Positions 5,781 to 10,785 of a stretch of 10,785 bases of DNA are shown here, piece after piece. Numbering within the stretch: the stretch's first letter is position 1; every line of letters begins with the position of its first letter. This DNA comes from Lachnospiraceae bacterium (GTDB taxonomy: Bacteria > Bacillota > Clostridia > Lachnospirales > Lachnospiraceae), in the NCBI GenBank assembly GCA_009774345.1, contig VSNR01000148.1, positions 1-10,785 of the forward strand. Reading direction: 5' to 3'. A program made the position numbers and the translations under genes. A model generated the notes under the pieces. That model made no database searches. It was not told the origin of the DNA and saw only the letters and a list, made by a program, of their open reading frames with translations.

Positions 5781-6329
5781 ATGGCAATACCACAGGAAAA
5801 AACTTATACCTTGGAAGATCTCTACGCCCTGCCGGACGGCGAGCGCGCAGAACTGATTGACGGACGTCTTTATAACATGGCGCCGCCAAATCGTATGCAT
5901 CAAAAAATCAGTGGGAAATTACATCAGACAATCGCGAATTACATTAGCGCTAAAAACGGCAGTTATGAAGTTTATGCCGCTCCATTTTCTGTTTTTCTAA
6001 ACAAAGATGACAAGAACTATGTCGAACCGGACCTCTCTGTCATCTGCGACGACAACAAGCTCGATGACAAGGGCTGTGTCGGTGCGCCGGACTGGATCAT
6101 TGAAATCACTTCCCCCTCCAACCCGGAAACCGATTATGGAATCAAACTCTATAAATACCGCACTGCCGGTGTGCGGGAATACTGGATTGTAAATCCTGTA
6201 AAACACGCTGTTATTGTTTACGATTTTGAGCATGAAAAGTGCACAAATCTCTATTCGTTTGAGGACACCATTCCGGTTTGTATTTATCCTGATCTGAGCA
6301 TCTGCATTGCTGACCTTTTAAACAAATAA
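5781..6329 (+). CDS. Uma2-family (DUF820) PD-(D/E)XK restriction-endonuclease-like protein
   Basis: A 182-residue protein spanning the whole Uma2 fold. The hallmarks are in order: YTLEDLYALPDGERAELIDG near the N-terminus (9-28), EPDLSVICD with the acidic D84, WIIEITSPSNPETDYGIKLY with E108, D118 and K122, then Y124 and the GVREYWIVNP strand (130-139). D84, E108 and a following lysine make the expected nuclease metal site, so it is probably catalytically intact. The start ATG 5781 has AAAGGAG 8 bases upstream and lies behind a near-perfect promoter. Uma2 proteins are widespread and often in many copies, but their biological targets are mostly unknown; there is no methylase or other restriction partner here. 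It ends 23 bases from the convergent DUF3021 gene, with no convincing terminator between them. Confidence 0.92.
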   Translation: MAIPQEKTYTLEDLYALPDGERAELIDGRLYNMAPPNRMHQKISGKLHQTIANYISAKNGSYEVYAAPFSVFLNKDDKNYVEPDLSVICDDNKLDDKGCVGAPDWIIEITSPSNPETDYGIKLYKYRTAGVREYWIVNPVKHAVIVYDFEHEKCTNLYSFEDTIPVCIYPDLSICIADLLNK

Positions 6330-6352
6330 TATATTGAACGGCTGGCACCGCA

Positions 6353-6778
6353 TCACCGCTCCTCCCGCTGATACGCCGCCAGCCGCTCATTCATGAGCGC
6401 CGCCTGCTGCTTCCCTCTCCTCCACTCGATGACGGAGATAATCGCAAAGACAACAGCAATCGAGAGCACCATCGCCATCACCATCAGCAGGTTGTCCACA
6501 TAAAACCACTCAAACCAGAAGCCACACCCCAGCACAATCCCATTCGTCATAATATAGCGCAGAATATGCAGAAGCAGCATTTTGGTGCCGCTCGCCTCCT
6601 GTTCCAGAAAGAACGCATTGGCAGCGCTGCACAGAAAGGACACGGACAAAATCTGCCACAGGATCTCCACGCCAAGCACTGCCCGCGGCCAGAAGATCGT
6701 AATATACAGTGCGGTCACAAAGAGCACACACGTCGTCACACATCCAAAGATAAAAAGCATTTCCCGCAATCTTTTCAA
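6353..6778 (-). CDS. DUF3021 family membrane protein
   Basis: A 141-residue protein with four predicted helices (about 6-30, 40-58, 67-90, 95-118) and a basic cytoplasmic tail (EWRRGKQ...MNERLAAYQ), matching the DUF3021 family, which is usually encoded beside a LytTR regulator. In such pairs the membrane protein is thought to restrain or sense for the DNA-binding partner; that is family-based inference. The longest frame starts at ATG 6796, overlapping the LytTR stop as ATGA, but that codon has no ribosome site. TTG 6778 has a perfect AGGAGG 9 bases upstream and yields MKRLREML, so I prefer it. Last gene of the leftward operon. Confidence 0.85.
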   Translation of the reverse strand: MKRLREMLFIFGCVTTCVLFVTALYITIFWPRAVLGVEILWQILSVSFLCSAANAFFLEQEASGTKMLLLHILRYIMTNGIVLGCGFWFEWFYVDNLLMVMAMVLSIAVVFAIISVIEWRRGKQQAALMNERLAAYQREER

Positions 6779-6792
6779 TATAATGCACCTCC

Positions 6793-7230
6793 TCATAACC
6801 CTAATTTTTCCTTTAAGATCGGAACATACTGCCTTGAGATCATCACCCGCTCGCCGTTTCTCATAAGTGCCTCAAACCGCCCGTTAAAAGCGGGGCTCAG
6901 GCTCTTGACTTTGGCGAGATTGACAATGCAGGATTTGGACGCCCGAAAAAAATCCGTTCCCTGAAAAAGCCTCTCCAACTCATAGAGCTTGCGTTTCGTC
7001 TCATAGACTTCTTTTTCCAGATAGATAAAAATTTTGTTGTCCACTGCCTCAAAATAGTAAATCTCCTCTGGCACCACCTGAAAATAATTGCCGTCATGCA
7101 GCGCAGTAATCTTATCTTCCCCCGCTTTGATGGCATAGATCAGTTTCATCAGCCGCTTGTCCAGATGACGGCAGCGGATAATAATTTCATCCTCCTCTCC
7201 GTCCTCTGGTTCAATGATCGTTATTTTCAT
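6793..7230 (-). CDS. LytTR-family DNA-binding transcriptional regulator
   Basis: A 145-residue single-domain regulator. A variable N-terminal segment with many acidic residues (1-40) precedes the LytTR DNA-binding domain (about 45-143), recognised from EIYYFEAVDNKIFIYLE, the FFRASKSCIVNL motif at 94-105 and MISRQYVPILKEKL at the end. There is no receiver domain, so phosphorylation by a histidine kinase is not expected; control probably comes through the adjacent DUF3021 membrane protein, the layout of LytTR regulatory systems. Start chosen at ATG 7230, with AGGAG 6 bases upstream; ATG 7236 touches that site directly. It lies 37 bases after the permease stop. Likely target is this operon or an unlinked one; I see no clear pair of LytTR boxes in the window. 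Confidence 0.92.
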   Translation of the reverse strand: MKITIIEPEDGEEDEIIIRCRHLDKRLMKLIYAIKAGEDKITALHDGNYFQVVPEEIYYFEAVDNKIFIYLEKEVYETKRKLYELERLFQGTDFFRASKSCIVNLAKVKSLSPAFNGRFEALMRNGERVMISRQYVPILKEKLGL

Positions 7231-7267
7231 CCTCATCTCCTATCTGAAAATCCGCCCTCAAAATGCC

Positions 7268-8194
7268 TCAGCGGTCACGCAGCCTCCGCCGTCTGGTCAC
7301 CAGCACAGACACTGCTACTGCTATTATAGCACATATCATCAGAAAAAGAATCTGCTGATACAGAAGTATTTCCGTAGAAGTTCCCTGATGCTGTATTTTC
7401 ACTGTCACCCCCATCTGCTCACAAAACGACGCTCCGGCGGCAGACGGCAGCCCGTCAAATGTTTTCGCGATCGCGTCCGCAGTGCAGATCTTGCGCATCA
7501 TCGCCGCCCCATGCAGCACTGGCAGGCATTTCAATACGCTGCTGACCCCGTCTGGCAGCATCGCCATCGGCAGATAAATTGCCCCGACAAATCCAACCAG
7601 CGTGCCAATGATTGTAAAGATACTGTTCCACGCACTCTCGCTGTGGATAAACAATGCCAGCAGATATGAAAGCGATGCATAGACCAGTGTGTTGAGCGCG
7701 ATCATTCCAATGAGCTTCATCCACGCCGCGGCATCCAGAAGCGGATGTCCGCAGACTGCCATATAGAGCTCGCCAGCCGCCAGTGTCAGCGTGCACATCA
7801 CCGTTCCAACAAACCATGAAGCTGTGATGTACCCCAGCGCAATCTGTATCTTTCTGACCGGCGTCAGATAAAAGCTCGCAAGCCTGCCCTTCGCCTCATC
7901 CTGCACCATTATTCCCATCACCGTCAGCGTGATCGTGACCGCATTCACCTCCAAAATCCCGGCTAATGTCCACATCTGTATCAAATACGCCGCATTCTTT
8001 TCATCCACAGCCGCATCGCGCACCCCGCCAAACTGTGCAAGCGCATCCACCACATTCTCACAGTTCATCTTTCCTAAAAAAATCACCATCAATGCCAGCA
8101 CAATCAACATTGATAAAACAGAGAAAAATACAGACGCATAGTCCCTCAGATACATTTTAATATTCCTCTTTGATAAATTTAACATTCCACTCAT
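7268..8194 (-). CDS. ABC-2 type transporter permease
   Basis: A 308-residue permease with six predicted helices (about 22-41, 78-97, 118-142, 158-183, 190-212, 283-300) and a large outside loop between the fifth and sixth (about 213-280). The ABC-2 hallmark of a short cytoplasmic stretch after helix two is present (MVQDEAKGRLASFYLTP, 97-112). It would form the membrane part of an exporter or resistance-type transporter with the preceding ATPase, whose stop overlaps this start as ATGA; GGAGGGG lies 8 bases before the ATG. Full length for the family, with no sign of decay. Because the linked ATPase lacks its central domain, this permease either lacks a working motor or borrows one. Cargo unknown. 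Confidence 0.9.
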   Translation of the reverse strand: MSGMLNLSKRNIKMYLRDYASVFFSVLSMLIVLALMVIFLGKMNCENVVDALAQFGGVRDAAVDEKNAAYLIQMWTLAGILEVNAVTITLTVMGIMVQDEAKGRLASFYLTPVRKIQIALGYITASWFVGTVMCTLTLAAGELYMAVCGHPLLDAAAWMKLIGMIALNTLVYASLSYLLALFIHSESAWNSIFTIIGTLVGFVGAIYLPMAMLPDGVSSVLKCLPVLHGAAMMRKICTADAIAKTFDGLPSAAGASFCEQMGVTVKIQHQGTSTEILLYQQILFLMICAIIAVAVSVLVTRRRRLRDR

Positions 8195-8730
8195 ACTGCT
8201 TTCCCCTCCAATGCTTTTCCTGTGACATTCAAAAATACATCATCCATAGAACCCTGTACCATCTCAAAACCGTCGATCAGTCCGCACACGTCATCCAGTA
8301 TCTGCAATGCCGCCATGCTCTCCGGGACGGATACCACATACGCGTCCTGTTTCTTTTTATATGCGATTTCCTGCATTTCAAGCCTTTGTGCCAGCCGCAA
8401 GGATTTTTCCAGTGATTTGGAATACAGCCGAAGTTTGTCCTTCGCGTAGGTCTCCTTCAGTGAAAACGGGGTTCCATACTCCTTAATATGACCCGCATCC
8501 ATGATGGCGATATGGGACGCCCGCGCTGCCGCAAACCCACAGATTTGAATCTCTCCTGCCGTCGGCGGATACAATGTACAGAGCATGTTGATGGTCGTGG
8601 ATTTCCCCGCGCCGTTAATCCCCAGAAAGCCAAACAGCTCCCCCTGATCCACCTGAAAACTGATGTCATCCACCGCCTTCACATCTCCAAAATATTTCTT
8701 TAAACCGTTTACTTCTATTGCATTTTTCAT
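8191..8730 (-). CDS. ABC transporter ATP-binding protein with large internal in-frame deletion
   Basis: A 179-residue protein, against about 300 for this drug-export-like family. The N-terminal part is normal: KKYFGDVKAVDDISF, Walker A GINGAGKST (38-46) and the CGF strand (64-66). At residues 66-72 (about 8514-8535) it jumps straight to SHIAIMDAGHIKEYGTP, which normally follows the H-loop histidine. The Q-loop, LSGGQ signature, Walker B, D-loop and switch histidine, around 120-130 residues, are missing without loss of frame. The C-terminal accessory domain (90-179) continues normally and the stop overlaps the permease start. It can probably bind nucleotide weakly at best and cannot hydrolyse it. 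The ribosome site AGGAGAG is 8 bases before ATG 8730, and the gene follows the flavoprotein stop by 16 bases. Real deletion or assembly collapse cannot be told apart here. Confidence 0.9.
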   Translation of the reverse strand: MKNAIEVNGLKKYFGDVKAVDDISFQVDQGELFGFLGINGAGKSTTINMLCTLYPPTAGEIQICGFAAARASHIAIMDAGHIKEYGTPFSLKETYAKDKLRLYSKSLEKSLRLAQRLEMQEIAYKKKQDAYVVSVPESMAALQILDDVCGLIDGFEMVQGSMDDVFLNVTGKALEGKAV

Positions 8731-8746
8731 TCTGTTCTCTCCTATC

Positions 8747-9385
8747 TTATGAATATAAGTCCTCTGAATATAAGTCCCGTCTCTTTAGTCCATTCTTTTT
8801 GGCGCGCGGATACCAGAAAAACAAAGACGCCTGTATTTTCCAGAGAAACCGCGGCCAGTTTGGTGAAATGAACAGGTCTTCCCCCTGACTTCGAGATAAA
8901 ATATTTTGGCTCAGTTTTTGAAGTGCAGTCCCAATGTTTTTGTTTGGGCCATGGCCTAGAGGTACATCTTTAATAAATGCAAGCATTTCTCCTGCCCCAA
9001 TACCAAGCGTCTGACCATAGGTTAAACCGACCGCTCTACACCAATTCCGCATTATTTCGGCAGCCACCTGATTTTGCCGCCCTTCATAAAATCCATTGTT
9101 GATAATGCAGTATACCATCAGATTCTTATTGCCAAATCCTTTATCCTGAAACGCAGCAAGAACGCGCAGCAAAGCCGAATTGATACTATCAACATACAGC
9201 GGAAATGCAAAGATCAGTACATCGCTGCTCTGTATCTGTGAGAACTGCGTTTGGGAAAAAACTATTTCACGCATATGATATGTTATGATTTCGTTTCCTT
9301 TGAGAAACGGCAATAAATACCCAATCAGCAATTCAGATGTACTTTTCCCCGCTTTGGGACTTCCGTTTATCATGCAGATTTTCAT
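8747..9385 (-). CDS. NAD(P)H-dependent oxidoreductase, flavodoxin-like fold
   Basis: A 212-residue flavodoxin-fold protein. MKICMINGSPKAGKSTSELL gives the first strand and phosphate-binding loop, FAFPLYVDSINSALLRVL (59-76) the second flavin-binding segment, and NNGFYEGRQNQ with GIGAGEM (128-134) a subgroup signature. It probably reduces an electron acceptor with FMN and NAD(P)H; the substrate is unknown. Start chosen at ATG 9385, which overlaps the stop of the preceding gene as ATGA and has AAGGTGG about 7 bases upstream. The basic C-terminal tail ends in a duplicated DLYS. It is the second gene of the operon and precedes the ABC ATPase by 16 bases. It lacks the cysteine cluster seen in its neighbour. 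Confidence 0.85.
   Translation of the reverse strand: MKICMINGSPKAGKSTSELLIGYLLPFLKGNEIITYHMREIVFSQTQFSQIQSSDVLIFAFPLYVDSINSALLRVLAAFQDKGFGNKNLMVYCIINNGFYEGRQNQVAAEIMRNWCRAVGLTYGQTLGIGAGEMLAFIKDVPLGHGPNKNIGTALQKLSQNILSRSQGEDLFISPNWPRFLWKIQASLFFWYPRAKKNGLKRRDLYSEDLYS
8750..8777 (-). repeat. 13-base direct repeat at the 3' end of the oxidoreductase gene
   Basis: TGAATATAAGTCC occurs at 8750-8762 and 8765-8777 (+ strand), period 15, encoding the terminal DLYS-E-DLYS of the oxidoreductase. It looks like a small tandem duplication; the 5' untranslated space of the ATPase gene begins right after it. Confidence 0.75.
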
Positions 9386-9888
9386 ATGGCAGCCACCTTT
9401 CCGCACAATTCTTCGAATGAATCTGAAAACGTAATTTCGTAATTCTCCACATAAAAATTGATGCAGTTTGCTCTCACGAGCTTCTTGGCTGTCTCTCTTT
9501 CTTCTGCGGCAGTATCACCATAAAAATGTACTGCAATCTGCATATCGTTTTGATAGCGTCTTTTATGATGCGTTTCGTTGTTTTTGATTTTAAAAAACGG
9601 CAGCAGCCAAGAAATACTCCGGTCTAAAACGTTTTTCACAAATGGACTGTAACAGCCATAATAACATCTGCTGATAATCGTTACTTTCTCCGCCTTTGAG
9701 AGCATTTTTCCCATGTTGTCATATCCGTCTTTCAATATACATTTGCCGGGCGTTTTAATCCAGCACCCAAAACAGCCGATACAGTGCCGTATGATCCCCG
9801 TATCTGAAATAATACAGACATCCTTGTCTATTTCGGGAAATAGTGCCTGAAATGTATCATTGCTTAAATCGTGTATTAGAATCCGCAT
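9382..9888 (-). CDS. Flavodoxin-family NADPH-dependent FMN reductase-like protein with cysteine cluster
   Basis: A 168-residue protein and first gene of the leftward operon. Its clearest feature is the cluster C36, C39, C42 and C50 in HCIGCFGCWIKTPGKC, followed by DGYDNMGKMLSKAE and YYGCYSPFVKNVLDRS, typical of one branch of the NADPH-dependent FMN reductase family. The N-terminus lacks the GSPR-type phosphate loop that normally opens the fold, so flavin binding may be weak or depend on a partner. Its stop overlaps the start of the next flavodoxin-fold gene, which has that loop but no cysteines; the two may work together. ATG 9888 has AAGGAGG 7-8 bases upstream; the extra 18 upstream codons of the open frame run through the promoter region and are not used. 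Substrate unknown. Confidence 0.83.
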   Translation of the reverse strand: MRILIHDLSNDTFQALFPEIDKDVCIISDTGIIRHCIGCFGCWIKTPGKCILKDGYDNMGKMLSKAEKVTIISRCYYGCYSPFVKNVLDRSISWLLPFFKIKNNETHHKRRYQNDMQIAVHFYGDTAAEERETAKKLVRANCINFYVENYEITFSDSFEELCGKVAAI

Positions 9889-9913
9889 TTTGTTCCCTCC
9901 TTCTCCTGCGCAT

Positions 9914-9942
9914 ATCATACACAAAAAAAGCAGCTCCCGCAA
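9914..9942 (-). promoter_or_regulatory. Candidate promoter of the flavoprotein-ABC-LytTR operon
   Basis: On the - strand TTGCGG (9937-9942), 17-base spacer and TATGAT (9914-9919). The -10 is good, the -35 weak. The start would be near 9907, leaving a 20-base leader with the AAGGAGG site. The -35 and spacer coincide with the 3' arm and T run of a terminator-like hairpin, so the element may have two roles or only one of the two readings is right. Confidence 0.45.
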
Positions 9943-9961
9943 TCGGTTTGCGGCAAGCTGC
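9923..9961 (-). terminator. Intrinsic terminator-like hairpin upstream of the flavoprotein operon
   Basis: Read on the - strand: GCAGCT, TG, CCGCAA, loop ACCGA, TTGCGG, G, AGCTGC, then seven T. This is a 12-pair stem with a small internal loop and a U tract, a textbook intrinsic terminator. It stands about 35 bases before the first ATG of the leftward operon, while the gene on its other side runs rightward. No leftward gene in the window needs it, so it suggests an attenuated leader or a small RNA starting near 10050. The G-C-rich stretch 9962-10020 upstream has further pairing potential (GTCTG/CAGAC and GTAAG/CTTAC on the - strand). No known riboswitch was recognised. Confidence 0.7.
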
Positions 9962-10028
9962 CTCTTGAGGCGCGTAAGATGCGTGTCTGGGGGCGCAACA
10001 TGCAGTGCTTACAGACGTTCTGAACAGC

Positions 10029-10057
10029 TTGACCAGAAATGCGTAATTATCTATAAT
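10029..10057 (+). promoter_or_regulatory. Promoter of the AlbA_2 gene
   Basis: TTGACC (10029-10034), exactly 17 bases, perfect TATAAT (10052-10057). The start would be near 10064, with a leader of about 27 bases to ATG 10091. Confidence 0.85.
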
Positions 10058-10090
10058 ATAGTATAAAAATAAGCAATGGAGATGATATCT

Positions 10091-10785
10091 ATGGAGTTTA
10101 CTTTGGAAGAACTTTATGCCAAAAAAGAAGGTCAGACCTATGACCGTAAGAGCGCAAGAAAAGACCCAAAAGGGCTGTCAAATCACATTGTCGCATTCGC
10201 CAACGCAGACGGTGGTACGCTTGTGATCGGCATTGAAGACGATTTTACAGTCACAGGCATTGACAACTATCACAACAATGTTAATGATATACTTAGAGTA
10301 CCTTATGATTACTGCACTCCATCAGTGCGCGTTACTACTGAAACGATTGCGTGTACCGACAAAAACGGTAATCCCAATCATCTATTGGTTATGACCATTC
10401 CGCAAAGCCCTGAGCTACATGCCAACCAGCAGGACGAAGTATATTACCGCATGGGCGACAAATCCCAAAAACTGAATTTCGACGAGCGGCTTCAGCTTAT
10501 GTATGCCAAAGGTTCCCGCTATTACGAGGACGAACCTGTTTATCGTTCCTCTATGGAAGATATTGATTTGGATTTCGTCGCTGAATACTGCAAAAAAATC
10601 GGATACCAAAAATCCGCCGAGGAATATATCCGCCAAAACAACGATTTCGTTGTCCATCATAACAGCAGGGAGGAAATGAGTGTTGCTGCCATTTTATTAT
10701 TTGGTAAAAATCCGCAGCGCTTCTTCAAAAGGGCAAGGGTACGTTTTATTCGATATGATGGCATAGAAGCCAAGGTTGGAACCGA
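10091..10785 (+). CDS. AlbA_2 (Schlafen-like) domain protein, putative transcriptional regulator, cut by window end
   Basis: An open frame of 231 codons with no stop before the window end, so the C-terminus is missing. Residues 1-125 match the AlbA_2 DNA-binding domain once called divergent AAA-4: an early DRKSARKDPKGLSNHIVAFAN segment in which the usual E-x-K is D-R-K, then ADGGTLVIGIEDDFTVTGI and YYRMGDKSQKLN. Residues after about 150 (DLDFVAEYCKKIGY, MSVAAILLFGKNPQRFF, VRFIRYDG) follow the pattern of the COG2865-type proteins, which continue into a GHKL-like ATP-binding region and often a winged helix; those lie outside this window. ATG 10091 has GGAGAT about 8-9 bases upstream and a near-perfect promoter. 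Role inferred as regulatory or defence-related; the family is poorly characterised. It is divergent from the flavoprotein operon. Confidence 0.88.
   Translation, partial: MEFTLEELYAKKEGQTYDRKSARKDPKGLSNHIVAFANADGGTLVIGIEDDFTVTGIDNYHNNVNDILRVPYDYCTPSVRVTTETIACTDKNGNPNHLLVMTIPQSPELHANQQDEVYYRMGDKSQKLNFDERLQLMYAKGSRYYEDEPVYRSSMEDIDLDFVAEYCKKIGYQKSAEEYIRQNNDFVVHHNSREEMSVAAILLFGKNPQRFFKRARVRFIRYDGIEAKVGT

Noticed and set aside
6339..6385. CGGCTGGC/GCCAGCCG inverted repeat between Uma2 and DUF3021
   Set aside because: The 31-base loop and lack of a T run make it a poor terminator, and half of it is DUF3021 coding sequence.
9920..10060. FMN riboswitch or T-box leader before the flavoprotein operon
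   Set aside because: None of the conserved FMN-riboswitch or T-box sequence elements could be found, despite the terminator hairpin.

Overview
The window looks like chromosome from an anaerobic low-to-mid GC Firmicute, most likely a Clostridia/Lachnospiraceae-type gut bacterium. The basis is strong AGGAGG-type ribosome binding sites, TTGACA/TATAAT promoters, and the gene families present: BlaI/M56 regulators, a YARHG lipoprotein, LytTR-DUF3021, Uma2 and AlbA_2. This assignment is inference. I see no rRNA, tRNA, CRISPR array, transposase or phage module.

Bases 1-471 hold the C-terminal end of an RyR-domain protein, probably damaged by a frameshift at its upstream edge. Bases 486-4779 are a leftward three-gene operon: a YARHG-domain lipoprotein, a BlaI/MecI-family repressor, and a BlaR1-type M56 membrane metalloprotease. 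The outside sensor of that protease is an RCC1-like propeller plus a duplicated small domain, not a penicillin-binding domain. A clean promoter and two 16-bp BlaI-type operators, exact reverse complements of each other, precede the operon, so I read it as an autoregulated proteolytic signalling cassette with an unknown signal.

Bases 4805-5076 hold a compact candidate type I toxin-antitoxin locus. A leftward 33-residue membrane peptide faces a rightward small RNA of about 95 nt that ends in a hairpin overlapping the peptide's stop codon. Rightward genes follow: a small M50-like membrane metalloprotease and a Uma2-family PD-(D/E)XK nuclease with its own strong promoter.

Bases 6353-9942 are a leftward, tightly packed six-gene operon: two flavodoxin-fold oxidoreductases, an ABC ATPase, an ABC-2 permease, a LytTR DNA-binding regulator and a DUF3021 membrane protein. 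The ATPase has lost its central part in frame (Q-loop, LSGGQ signature, Walker B) while keeping both ends, so the exporter is probably inactive or altered. An intrinsic-terminator-like hairpin overlaps the candidate operon promoter.

From 10091 to the window end runs the N-terminal part of a divergently transcribed AlbA_2 (Schlafen-like) putative transcriptional regulator with a near-consensus promoter.

The parts most worth attention are the M56-RCC1 receptor cassette, the 33-aa peptide/antisense RNA pair, the internally deleted ATPase and the hairpin leader before the flavoprotein operon.
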